From Thermostichus lividus PCC 6715 (GTDB lineage: Bacteria > Cyanobacteriota > Cyanobacteriia > Thermosynechococcales > Thermosynechococcaceae): 64,000 bases of DNA. The notes below the pieces were generated by a model. The model saw only the letters and a list, made by a program, of their open reading frames with translations. It had not been told where the DNA came from and did not search any database. Below are positions 17,505 through 25,237 of this stretch, one piece after another. Position 1 is the stretch's first letter, and the number at the start of each line of letters is the position of its first letter. A program made the position numbers and the translations under genes. The stretch covers positions 2,524,501 to 2,588,500 of the forward strand of contig NZ_CP018092.1 of NCBI RefSeq assembly GCF_002754935.1, given 5' to 3'.

Positions 17505-18971
17505 ATGCCCTATCTTTCTTTACCATGGCCTGCGGTTACCCCAGTGGGGCAACCCATTCTGAGTGGCTGGGAGGCGCAACTGGCTGCCCTCCGACCCAGC
17601 GAACCCCTTGTGCCATCGGACTACAGTATCATTCGGGCGGGCTTCGCCTGTGCCCTACACATGCATCAACCAACCATTCCCGCCGGACATGATAGCCGTT
17701 TAATCAGCCACTTGCAGTATATGCTGGAGCACCCCCACGAAGGGGATAACCATAACGCCCAAACCTTCCTCTGGTGTTATCAACGTATGGGGGACTGGAT
17801 TCCAGAGCTTGTGGCTGAGGGCTGTCAGCCCCGCATTATGCTGGACTACTCCGGGAATTTACTGTGGGGACTTCAGCAAATGGGTCAGGAGGGGGTGCTG
17901 GATGCTCTGCGCCGCATTACGGTAGAGGCGACTTATGCGCCTTACGTGGAGTGGCTTGGCACCTGCTGGGGGCACGCGGTTATTCCCTCTACTCCGATCC
18001 CTGACATTGAGTTACACCTGCGTGCTTGGCAGCATCAGTTTGTGGCTTTATTTGGGGTTGAGGCGCTGCAGCGGGTACAGGGATTTTCGCTGCCGGAAAT
18101 GCACTTGCCCAATCACCCTGATACCCTGTTTACACTCGTGGAATGCCTCAAACGCTGTGGCTATCGTTGGTTGTTGGTGCAGGAGCACAGTGTTGAGCAG
18201 TTGGATGGCTCACCCCTGAGTGCCACGGCAAAATACGTACCCAATCGTCTAGTGGCGCGGAATTCTCAGGGCGAGGTTAGCGAGATCACCGTGTTGATTA
18301 AAACCCAAGGGTCAGATACGAAGCTGGTGGCGCAGATGCAGCCCTACCATGAGGCGAAGCATCTGGCGACCTATTGGTCTGGGGCGATCGCCCCGCCCTG
18401 TGTGACCCAAATTGCAGATGGTGAAAATGGCGGTGTGATGATGAATGAGTATCCCCGCGACTTTATGCCGGTGTGGCACGAGCTAAAAGCACAGGCAGCA
18501 GCAGGGGTTGTGGGACTCAACGGCAGTGAATACCTTGCCCTATTAGCCGCCAAGGGGATCACTGCTGCGCAGTTTCCGCGCGTGCAAGCGGTACAGCAGC
18601 ACAAACTCTGGCAATACGTCGATAGCACCTCCTGTACACCAGAGGCAGTGGCGGTAGCGATCGCCCAGCTGAGTGCCACTGACCCCCACTTTTCGATGGC
18701 AGGCACATCGTGGACAAACCACATTAGTTGGGTCAAGGGTTACGAAACCGTGCTGCAACCCATGGAGCAGCTTAGTCGTGAGTTCCATCGTCGCTACGAT
18801 CCGTTAGTTGCAGCAGATCCCCAGATCACCCAAACAGCGGAGTACCAAGAAGCGCTGCTTTATCTGTTGACCTCCCAAACCAGTTGTTTTCGCTACTGGG
18901 GCAGTGGTCGCTGGACAGAGTATGCCAAAACAATCTGTGAACGGGGTCTGGCACTGTGTGCAGCAAACTGA
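17505..18971 (+). CDS. Glycoside hydrolase family 57 protein
   Basis: The 488-residue protein has the GH57 opening segment ACALHMHQPTIPAG, followed by MLDYSGNLLWGL, GFSLPEMHLPNH and a late GTSWTNHISW region. GH57 enzymes act on alpha-glucans (amylases, branching enzymes, 4-alpha-glucanotransferases); the exact reaction is not evident. The E in LPEMHLP could be the nucleophile by position, but this is inference. It is full-length for the shorter GH57 group and follows the DevC-like gene by 3 bp. Confidence 0.85.
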   Translation: MPYLSLPWPAVTPVGQPILSGWEAQLAALRPSEPLVPSDYSIIRAGFACALHMHQPTIPAGHDSRLISHLQYMLEHPHEGDNHNAQTFLWCYQRMGDWIPELVAEGCQPRIMLDYSGNLLWGLQQMGQEGVLDALRRITVEATYAPYVEWLGTCWGHAVIPSTPIPDIELHLRAWQHQFVALFGVEALQRVQGFSLPEMHLPNHPDTLFTLVECLKRCGYRWLLVQEHSVEQLDGSPLSATAKYVPNRLVARNSQGEVSEITVLIKTQGSDTKLVAQMQPYHEAKHLATYWSGAIAPPCVTQIADGENGGVMMNEYPRDFMPVWHELKAQAAAGVVGLNGSEYLALLAAKGITAAQFPRVQAVQQHKLWQYVDSTSCTPEAVAVAIAQLSATDPHFSMAGTSWTNHISWVKGYETVLQPMEQLSREFHRRYDPLVAADPQITQTAEYQEALLYLLTSQTSCFRYWGSGRWTEYAKTICERGLALCAAN

Positions 18972-19055
18972 GAGGATGTCTGGAACAGTAGCTCAGTATC
19001 AGCTAATTCACCGGATTCGCCGTGATCTGTGCTGCTTTCGTGTTGATGGCTCTTT

Positions 19056-19352
19056 TTAGGCACGGTCAAACCAGAGCACCTTAATCACGCTACCACCCAC
19101 TAGAGTGACCAGCCCCACAATGAACGCCCATAACCTTGCATCCGTCGTCTTCTGTTGGCTACGTAGCTCGGTAACATTGTCTCGCAGCTCAGAGCGGAAC
19201 GCCTCAACCTTGTCATCTAGCGCCTTAATTTCAGCCTTCACCGTCTTGAATTGCTCATCCGTTCTAGCGATGTGGACATCTAGCTTCTTATCCATGGATT
19301 GTAGTAAATCCATGATTTGCTTGGCTTCACTGGCTGTGATCTGCTCACTCAT
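19056..19352 (-). CDS. Coiled-coil protein with C-terminal membrane anchor (paralogue 1)
   Basis: The 98-residue protein starts MSEQITASEAKQIMD, continues as a charged heptad-rich helix (about 15-75) and ends in one hydrophobic segment (about 75-93), so it looks tail-anchored. It shares the first 15 residues and overall plan with the gene at 19520. Its ATG overlaps the stop of the 55-residue frame before it (ATGA), and GGAGG lies upstream. Phage XhlA-like haemolysin/holin helpers have a similar plan, but this is only a resemblance in architecture. Confidence 0.65.
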   Translation of the reverse strand: MSEQITASEAKQIMDLLQSMDKKLDVHIARTDEQFKTVKAEIKALDDKVEAFRSELRDNVTELRSQQKTTDARLWAFIVGLVTLVGGSVIKVLWFDRA

Positions 19353-19516
19353 GACTTGCCTCCACTGACAAACGTAGCGGCATAGATAGCCGCCGCCTTA
19401 GCCTTCCATTGGCTACTTAAGTTAATCCCTTTAGCCGCCATCATTCTTCCTTGCTCTTGCTTCAGGATATTCCTCTTTTCACATCGCTCAACATTGTGGC
19501 TATCACCGAAGCCCAT
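19349..19516 (-). CDS. Small protein of 55 residues between the two coiled-coil paralogues
   Basis: The frame runs from an ATG at 19516 (MGFGDSHNVERCEKRN) to a TGA overlapping the next ATG. It is basic (KAKAAAIYAATF near the C-terminus) and has no membrane helix. It lies 3 bp after the stop of the upstream paralogue and overlaps the downstream one by 4 bp. That compact spacing is the main evidence that it is translated. No family is recognised. Confidence 0.45.
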   Translation of the reverse strand: MGFGDSHNVERCEKRNILKQEQGRMMAAKGINLSSQWKAKAAAIYAATFVSGGKS

Positions 19517-19519
19517 AGG

Positions 19520-19804
19520 TCATATCTTGTCGAACAGTGTGAGCTTCACCAACCCAGCGGCCAGCAACAAAATTAACGCCACAATGAAACTCCACAGACG
19601 GTTATCGATCGCCCGCTGCCTATCCCGTAACTCCTCAACCTTCTCATTGAGCGCCTTAAATTGCTCGTCGTTCTTCGTCTGGTTAACTTTGACTTCCATG
19701 GTCAATGCCTGGAGTTCAGACTTGACCGCTTTCATATCGCCGTGCAATTCCTTGAGAATATCCATGATTTGCTTGGCTTCACTAGCGGTGATCTGTTCAC
19801 TCAT
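19520..19804 (-). CDS. Coiled-coil protein with C-terminal membrane anchor (paralogue 2)
   Basis: This 94-residue protein has the same start MSEQITASEAKQIMD as its neighbour, a coiled-coil middle (EKVEELRDRQRAIDNRLW) and a hydrophobic C-terminal helix (about 70-88). It is the first gene of a three-gene run directly downstream of tRNA-Arg on the same strand, only 15 bp from the tRNA 3' end. The ribosome site GGAGACAAGCC precedes the ATG. Tandem duplication is clear; the function is unknown. Confidence 0.65.
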   Translation of the reverse strand: MSEQITASEAKQIMDILKELHGDMKAVKSELQALTMEVKVNQTKNDEQFKALNEKVEELRDRQRAIDNRLWSFIVALILLLAAGLVKLTLFDKI

Positions 19805-19819
19805 GGCTTGTCTCCATTA

Positions 19820-19892
19820 CGGACGTGGAGGGATTCGAACCCCCGACCCTCAGAACCGGAATCTGATGCTCTATCCACTGAGCCACACGTCC
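19820..19892 (-). tRNA. tRNA-Arg, anticodon CCG
   Basis: The minus strand gives a 73-nt cloverleaf. The acceptor arms GGACGTG and CACGTCC pair, with discriminator G. The anticodon stem CAGA/TCTG encloses the loop TTCCGGT, giving anticodon CCG for CGG codons. The T-arm has GGTTCGAATCC. CCA is not encoded. Downstream of its 3' end stands the coiled-coil mini-operon, a typical place for inserted cargo. Confidence 0.95.
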
Positions 19893-19910
19893 AGCTTATC
19901 AATCATATCA

Positions 19911-20630
19911 CTATCCGAGATAGGCTTGCTTCACTCGTTCATCCTGCAACAGTTCTGCGCTCGTGCCACTCAAGGTAATTTTTCCAGCTTCAAGCACATA
20001 GGCGCGATCGCCCAGTTGCAGGGCAAGATGAGCATTTTGCTCTACCAAAAGTATTGTGATACCTTGCTGCCGCAGCTCTGCCAAAATCGTAAAAATGTCC
20101 TGCACCAGATTGGGAGCTAGGCCTAAACTAGGTTCATCGAGCAAGAGTAGGCGCGGCCGGCTCATCAGGGCGCGGGCAATGGCTAACATTTGCTGCTCAC
20201 CACCGCTGAGAGTGCCCGCCAATTGGTGCTGACGATCCCGCAAGCGTGGAAAGCGTGTGAGTTGTTGCTCGAGATCTTGTTTCACTTGGATGGGGTCATG
20301 ACGGGTATAGGCACCCAGCAAAAGGTTATCGCGAACTCGCTGTTGTGCTAATATCTGCCGTCCTTCAGGACAGTGGGCAATGCCTAGGCGGACGAGTTCA
20401 TGGGGCGATCGCCGCTGTAGTGACTGTCCTTGAAAACGAATCACCCCTTGACTGAGGGGGACTAACTTAGAAATAGCCCGCAGCAGTGTGGTCTTACCGG
20501 CACCGTTTGCGCCCACTAGGGTAATGCATTCCCCCTCGGCAATACTGAGGCTGACCTCTGTCAGGGCACAGATTCCCCCATAGTGAACCGTGAGGGATTC
20601 AATCTCAAGAATCGCTGCTGTCTTAGACAC
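19911..20630 (-). CDS. livF: Branched-chain/neutral amino-acid ABC transporter ATPase, LivF type
   Basis: The ATPase has Walker A GANGAGKTT, signature LSGGEQQMLAIARAL and Walker B LLLLDEPSLGL, plus GIAHCPEGRQILAQ and VEQNA, all typical of LivF. I choose the GTG at 20630 because it overlaps the stop of the upstream small gene (GTGTCTAA) and gives a normal length of 239 residues. The longer frame to 20729 reads through that other gene. It would work with LivG/LivM at 11.5-13.6 kb; the separation means the transporter genes are split over two loci. Confidence 0.9.
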   Translation of the reverse strand: MSKTAAILEIESLTVHYGGICALTEVSLSIAEGECITLVGANGAGKTTLLRAISKLVPLSQGVIRFQGQSLQRRSPHELVRLGIAHCPEGRQILAQQRVRDNLLLGAYTRHDPIQVKQDLEQQLTRFPRLRDRQHQLAGTLSGGEQQMLAIARALMSRPRLLLLDEPSLGLAPNLVQDIFTILAELRQQGITILLVEQNAHLALQLGDRAYVLEAGKITLSGTSAELLQDERVKQAYLG

Positions 20631-21096
20631 TAGTGTTATGGGAGGTCTCAGATTCAATGGTACTGCTTGGGCAAACGGTGGCTTCTTCCCATTCGCAGAT
20701 GGCAGCGTGTTCCGTTTGAGCCGCGGCACTGGTGACCAAGGTTGTGATTTCGCGGGGAGAAAACCCTTCCTCTAGGAGCTCCATATAGATAGGGTAAACT
20801 ACTCCCAGCTAAAGCAGGGAGCTTTTAGTAGCCCTGCAGTTAGCAAGCCAACCACGAGCCTCTGGGGTGGTTTACAACACCCCCAATCGACCGTTACCAG
20901 TGCCTTAAACAACCGTTTCTGGTGTCCGCAGTACAATTATAACCTAAGGCAACTAAAGTTGCTAAAGGAGCTTTCCTCCCCGTACTTCAGTGCGGGGCTT
21001 CCAGCCATACCCGATGTGAAGATTGCGCTGTAATTCTTTGAAGATGGCACGGGCACGATCGGTGTAGCGAAAATTTTGATCAAACAGGCTAGCCAT
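20623..21096 (-). pseudogene. Small gene upstream of livF, interrupted by a 222-bp element
   Basis: The frame starts at ATG 21096 (MASLFDQNFRYTDRAR), enters the element after ...LQRNLH, and resumes at 20793 as PIYMELLEEGFSPREIT, ending in TAA at 20623. Removing exactly 222 bp gives an uninterrupted 83-residue protein whose stop overlaps the livF GTG start. The restored protein is mostly helical and soluble, with an acidic C-terminus. No family is recognised. The exact repair and the coupling to livF argue that this was a real gene. Confidence 0.65.
20794..21015 (-). mobile_element. 222-bp miniature element (TnpB-related), copy A
   Basis: On the minus strand it starts ATCGGGTATGGCTGG directly after TTCAC (21020-21016) and ends AGTTTAC at 20794. 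Left end: hairpin CCCCGCACTGAAGTACGGGG. Right end: hairpin CTCCCTGCTTTAGCTGGGAG. The same 222-bp length and sequence occur at 36683-36904. The left end is nearly the same as in the 1290-bp tnpB elements, and the 3' 100 bp align with the end of tnpB. No target duplication is seen, as expected for IS200/IS605 transposition. It encodes no protein of its own. Confidence 0.85.
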
Positions 21097-21279
21097 AGAG
21101 CGGTTCCGGTTGCGATGATGGAAGAACGGCCACGGGTCGGGAGAACACAATTTTTATGATAAACGGCGCAGCCACGGATCATTGTTAGCTGAGTGTTGCG
21201 GAATTCCCCATCGATGCGGTGGGGTAGTTTATGATGACATCCTCCTCTGTTGTTCACGCGGGGGGTGTTGGAGGTTCTG

Positions 21280-21963
21280 ATGACCGATGTTCGGGCATTG
21301 TTTGAGCGGATTGCCCCGCTGTACGATCGCCTCAACGATCGCCTAAGTTTTGGCTTGCACCACGTCTGGAAACAGATGGCGGTGGATTGGTTACACTTAG
21401 AAGCGGGAGCTAGGGCGCTAGACCTGTGCTGTGGCACTGGAGATTTGACCCGCTTACTGGCACGGCGGGTCGGTCGCCAAGGGCAGGTGATTGGCTTGGA
21501 CTTTGCGGCGGCACCCTTGGCCATTGCCCAGCAACGCAGTCTAGGGTACCCACAAATTCAATGGGTTCAAGGCGATGCCCTTGCCGTTCCCTATGGCGAT
21601 CGCACCTTTGCAGCCATTACCATGGGCTACGGTTTACGCAATGTGGCTAGTATTCCGCAGGCATTGCGGGAAATGTACCGGCTCCTGCAACCCCAAGGAC
21701 AGATAGCCATTCTTGAGTTCAGCCACCCCGAGTCCCCTGCGCTTGAGCAGTTCCAAGCATGGTATCTCCAGCAGTGGGTGGTGCCAACGGCCCAAGCCCA
21801 CGATTTTGGCACTGAGTACGACTATTTATGGCCAAGTATCCAAGCCTTCCCCAAACCGGCAGACCTCTGTGCCATGATTCAGGCGACCGGGTTTCACGCC
21901 ATTCGACACTATCCCCTGCTCGGCGGCTTGATGGCCGTTACCCTGGCTGAGCGCGATGGGTGA
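21280..21963 (+). CDS. menG: Demethylphylloquinone (MenG/UbiE-type) methyltransferase
   Basis: The 227-residue methyltransferase starts MTDVRALFERIAPLYDRLND, the usual UbiE/MenG opening, and has the SAM motif ALDLCCGTGDLTRLL and the late MGYGLRNVASIPQALREMYR segment. In cyanobacteria it methylates 2-phytyl-1,4-naphthoquinone to phylloquinone, the photosystem I cofactor. A GGAGG lies 8 bp before the ATG at 21280. An in-frame upstream start at 21250 is less likely. It is convergent with the HcyBio gene. Confidence 0.92.
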   Translation: MTDVRALFERIAPLYDRLNDRLSFGLHHVWKQMAVDWLHLEAGARALDLCCGTGDLTRLLARRVGRQGQVIGLDFAAAPLAIAQQRSLGYPQIQWVQGDALAVPYGDRTFAAITMGYGLRNVASIPQALREMYRLLQPQGQIAILEFSHPESPALEQFQAWYLQQWVVPTAQAHDFGTEYDYLWPSIQAFPKPADLCAMIQATGFHAIRHYPLLGGLMAVTLAERDG

Positions 21964-21967
21964 TGGA

Positions 21968-23164
21968 TTATTCCCGAGTGCTAGGCGTGGTCCATGACTG
22001 TTGGGGCAAAAAGGCGCGATCGCCCGGCAAGGGAGCCACCGCTTCTGCAAGGGTAAACTCACCCTTAAGAATCCATTCCTTGAGGCGCTCCGCAATCTGC
22101 TGGCCAAAGTAAAGACTGGTGAGCGGGGCAGTGCGCACAGTTTTCCCGTCGATTTTGATAGTGCCGGACTTTAATTGCGCATAGTTCACTACGCCAAAGG
22201 TGGGACGAACCCGGCGCGGAATTGAAAAATCAATAATTGGCGCCACCACGTCCTCATCGCGAATGGCGCAGCGAGCAATCACCTCTTCATCCAGCACTGG
22301 CAGGGGAATCCCCACCCCTAACATCAGGGACGCACCATAGTTTTTGAAGTAACAGCCGCGCACCCAAAAGGGGTCCATCTGCTTGGCATCGCCAATGAGG
22401 GCAAGGGTTGCCGCTGGGCCAATGGGCGTGTCGTTTGCGAGGCGTTTTTGTAAAGGGAAGTGTTGGGTTCCCTCCCAGGCAATGTAGCCAATGCCACCCC
22501 CAAGAAAAATCCGGGTGCCAATGCCCACTAAGCGCAGGTACGGATCATTTAACAGTGGTGAGAGGGCACCACTACTGGCATAAACCGCATTGCCTAACTG
22601 GGGCTGGAGCGGGCCTAAATAGGTATAGAGGGGGCGATCGCCACCATTGACCCCAACAATAAAGTTCTGGTACAGATTGCGTGGATTGTAGAGGTAAAAC
22701 TGGTTAATCGTGTCCTTGCTAATCATGGTTTCCAGACTGGCGCGCGGATAGCAGTCAGTGACGTGCCCCAGCGCCCGTAATGGGATAGCCTTGCCCGCAA
22801 TCAAATCCGCAATGACATGACCGCCGCCGCGCTCCCGCAGGGTATCCGCTTCCCCTCCCTCTGGATTCAGATCCACAGACTGCGCCGCTCCCAAATAGAG
22901 ATCAACGGCGCCAATGCCACTGTAGGCAGGAATGCCATCTAACCAGCACTGCCGCAGTTTGAGGGGGGGATCCGTCGGGCCAAGGTTAATGATGGCACCG
23001 GAGGACTCCATTGGCTCAAAGGTACCCGTTGTAATGACGTCCACCTGCTGGGTGGCTTCGGCCACAGTAAGGCTCTCGAGGCGTTCTTTGAGTTCTGCCA
23101 ACGTCCAGACGATAGCATGGCCACTGCGAATCTTGGCATTAATTTCGGCAATAGTGCGCTCCAC
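21968..23164 (-). CDS. Homocysteine biosynthesis family protein (HcyBio, DUF39)
   Basis: The 398-residue protein has ERTIAEINAKIRSGHAIVWT at the start, then TTGTFEPMESSGAIINLG, GGGHVIADLIAGK and FLGGGIGYIAWEGTQH, which match the HcyBio/DUF39 family. In methanogens a member takes part in making homocysteine from aspartate semialdehyde and sulfide. Whether the cyanobacterial one does so is inference. asd, which makes aspartate semialdehyde, lies on the same strand 2.1 kb upstream. The gene is 5 bp downstream of the next one. Confidence 0.82.
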   Translation of the reverse strand: MERTIAEINAKIRSGHAIVWTLAELKERLESLTVAEATQQVDVITTGTFEPMESSGAIINLGPTDPPLKLRQCWLDGIPAYSGIGAVDLYLGAAQSVDLNPEGGEADTLRERGGGHVIADLIAGKAIPLRALGHVTDCYPRASLETMISKDTINQFYLYNPRNLYQNFIVGVNGGDRPLYTYLGPLQPQLGNAVYASSGALSPLLNDPYLRLVGIGTRIFLGGGIGYIAWEGTQHFPLQKRLANDTPIGPAATLALIGDAKQMDPFWVRGCYFKNYGASLMLGVGIPLPVLDEEVIARCAIRDEDVVAPIIDFSIPRRVRPTFGVVNYAQLKSGTIKIDGKTVRTAPLTSLYFGQQIAERLKEWILKGEFTLAEAVAPLPGDRAFLPQQSWTTPSTRE

Positions 23165-23169
23165 GATCG

Positions 23170-23967
23170 TTACCGCAAATCTTCAGGGTGGCGAATTTGC
23201 CAACTGCCATCGGGAAGGCGAGAGACCTCCCCCCCCAAGCGTTCAATATTTTCAATGGCGGTTTCGCGGGAGCGATCGCTCACAGCATTCACCAACGCCC
23301 AAATCCAAGCGTTAATTTGCGCCATGCGACTATCAGGGTCATTGCGGAGGGTCTGCGCCAGCGATCGATAGTAGGGCGCCGCCTCCCGAATGTGCGGGTC
23401 TGTTTGTAGTTCTGCCCACTCCGCCGCGCGATTGTAGGATTGAGCCGCCGCCAGCCCCTGACCTAAAAAGAGCAACTCATCCATGGCCCGAAACACCCAC
23501 ACTAGGTACGCACTCGGTTGATAGTGGGGGTCGAGATGGGTTAAGCCCTGCGCCATGAGTTCTACCGATGTTTTGGGCTGACTGGCATAGACCGTGATTG
23601 CCGTTGAAAGGTAAGGGTAGCTTTGGACAAAGCGCGGATCCTTCGCTACAATCACACGAAAAAAGGCAGGCACCTGATCATAGCCAGTGACACGGCGGGC
23701 ATCAGAGTCACCAAAAAATTGCAAAAACTGTAGGAACGCCCAATCACTCACAAGATTATCAAACCCCAAGGCCGGTAGCTTCGCCAAGGCCTCCATCTGG
23801 GCAATGGTCTGGGCAGTTTGCCGCTGGTATTCGGCCTCCGTAAGCACTTGCCCCGATGGGTCTTGCAGGGTCTCTAGGGATCGCCGTTGCATAATGGCCA
23901 CACTGCTGAGTGCCACCAGTGTCACTGCTAAGCCAATGACATCAGACCATCGCCAGCCGCGTTTCAT
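23170..23967 (-). CDS. Membrane-anchored conserved-type protein, TPR-like, unknown function
   Basis: The 265-residue protein has one N-terminal membrane helix (about 9-27: DVIGLAVTLVALSSVAIMQ) and then a soluble helical domain. Segments such as PAFFRVIVAKDPRFVQSYPYLS and AAQSYNRAAEWAE look like TPR-like helix pairs. It probably faces the periplasm or lumen, anchored by its signal-like helix. Five bp separate it from the HcyBio gene, so they may be one transcript. No named family is recognised. Confidence 0.7.
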   Translation of the reverse strand: MKRGWRWSDVIGLAVTLVALSSVAIMQRRSLETLQDPSGQVLTEAEYQRQTAQTIAQMEALAKLPALGFDNLVSDWAFLQFLQFFGDSDARRVTGYDQVPAFFRVIVAKDPRFVQSYPYLSTAITVYASQPKTSVELMAQGLTHLDPHYQPSAYLVWVFRAMDELLFLGQGLAAAQSYNRAAEWAELQTDPHIREAAPYYRSLAQTLRNDPDSRMAQINAWIWALVNAVSDRSRETAIENIERLGGEVSRLPDGSWQIRHPEDLR

Positions 23968-24008
23968 GATGTACCCGCCTCTGGATGAGGGAATCGCACT
24001 AGGACGAA

Positions 24009-24752
24009 CTACTGGGCTTTATTCAGCATTTCACCGGGTTCGATAATGCGCTGAAATAGATACCCCGTCCCCCGCGCCGTGAGAATTAACTCCGGATTAC
24101 TGGGATCTTCCTCTAGCTTAGCCCGTAGTCGGGAGATATGAACATCTACGACCCGGGTATCCACGTGCCGCTCCGGCGTATAGCCCCATACCTGCTCAAG
24201 AATTTCCCCCCGAGAAAATGGCTCCCCGGAACGCCCCACCAGCAGTTCCAAAAGCATAAACTCCATTCCCGTTAGGCGAATGCGCTCATCCCCTTTATAC
24301 ACCTGCCGCTTATTGGTATCGATGCGAATATTGCCAATCTGAATGACACCGGAACTGGGAATACCTGAGGTGGTGGTCTTTTCAATGCGCCGTAGAACCG
24401 AGCGAATCCGCGCTTCTAGTTCCTTGGGCGAAAAGGGCTTGACCACATAGTCATCTGCCCCAAGTTCCAGACCCGTGATGCGATCGGCCACATCCCCCAA
24501 CGCCGTGAGCATAATGATCGGCACGTCGGACTCTTTACGCAGTTCCTGACACACGCCATAGCCATCTAACTTGGGCATCATCACGTCCAGCACAACTAAA
24601 TCAGGCTGTTCGTGCCGAAATGTGGTTAGAGCTTCCTCGCCATCAGCCGCCGTAACCACGGTGTAACCAATCATGGATAGGCGGGTTTCGAGGATGCGGC
24701 GAATACTCGCTTCATCGTCAACGACGAGAATTTTCTCTTTATGGCTCTCCAA
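24009..24752 (-). CDS. rpaB: Response regulator RpaB (OmpR family, Ycf27)
   Basis: The 247-residue regulator begins with a receiver domain (KILVVDDEASIRRILETRL, phospho-acceptor D56 in VVLDVMMPKLDGYG) and ends with a winged-helix DNA-binding domain (VWGYTPERHVDTRVVDVHIS). The N-terminus and C-terminus match cyanobacterial RpaB, the essential regulator of high-light and photosystem genes that acts with kinase NblS (known). The kinase is not in the window. An alternative paralogue, RpaA, is less similar in the N-terminus. Confidence 0.92.
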   Translation of the reverse strand: MESHKEKILVVDDEASIRRILETRLSMIGYTVVTAADGEEALTTFRHEQPDLVVLDVMMPKLDGYGVCQELRKESDVPIIMLTALGDVADRITGLELGADDYVVKPFSPKELEARIRSVLRRIEKTTTSGIPSSGVIQIGNIRIDTNKRQVYKGDERIRLTGMEFMLLELLVGRSGEPFSRGEILEQVWGYTPERHVDTRVVDVHISRLRAKLEEDPSNPELILTARGTGYLFQRIIEPGEMLNKAQ

Positions 24753-24941
24753 AGTGATGAATACTCCCTTCTCAAGAGGACAGGATTTACAGCAGTTTAA
24801 ATGGGAATTTTTTGTACTCTATCATTTTTGTGCCAGCTCCAGAAAGCCCTCTAGCTCTTCCTGAGCGCCGATTGTAAGATTTTTCTACCAACTTTAGCCT
24901 TTAAGATTTTTTAACAACCCAATAGTCCTTAAGCTGAGGGT

Positions 24942-25232
24942 CTAGGTCCAATCCTCCCGCTTGTTACTGCCAACTTTATAGATTCCCCCTTTGGCATGGA
25001 TGGCGCGGGTGCGCTCAAAAAGCTCAGTCTCTGTCAACCCCCACCGTTCCAGAATGTTGGCTAGCTGTGTCTTAATGCCCTCGGCTCCAGGAAACCCCTC
25101 GTAGCGAATGAGCAGGCGGCCTAACTCCGCCAAATTGTAGTCGCTCATGTCTTCTTGAAGCAGCCGCTCAATCACCAGCCGATCAAGGGCTTCGCGAGGG
25201 TGCTGTTGACGTTTGAGATTCACATCAGCCAT
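24942..25232 (-). CDS. DUF3288-family protein
   Basis: The 96-residue protein starts MADVNLKRQQHPREALDRLV and contains YNLAELGRLLIRYEGFPGAEGI and a final RAIHAKGGIYKVGS. This pattern fits the cyanobacterial DUF3288 family as I remember it. It is acidic, soluble and helical, with no known function. It lies 5 bp after asd on the same strand, so co-transcription with asd is likely. Confidence 0.75.
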   Translation of the reverse strand: MADVNLKRQQHPREALDRLVIERLLQEDMSDYNLAELGRLLIRYEGFPGAEGIKTQLANILERWGLTETELFERTRAIHAKGGIYKVGSNKREDWT

Positions 25233-25237
25233 TGATC

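Noticed and set aside
20631-20729. Longer N-terminus for livF
   Set aside because: This stretch is the other frame of the interrupted small gene; the GTG at 20630 overlaps its stop.
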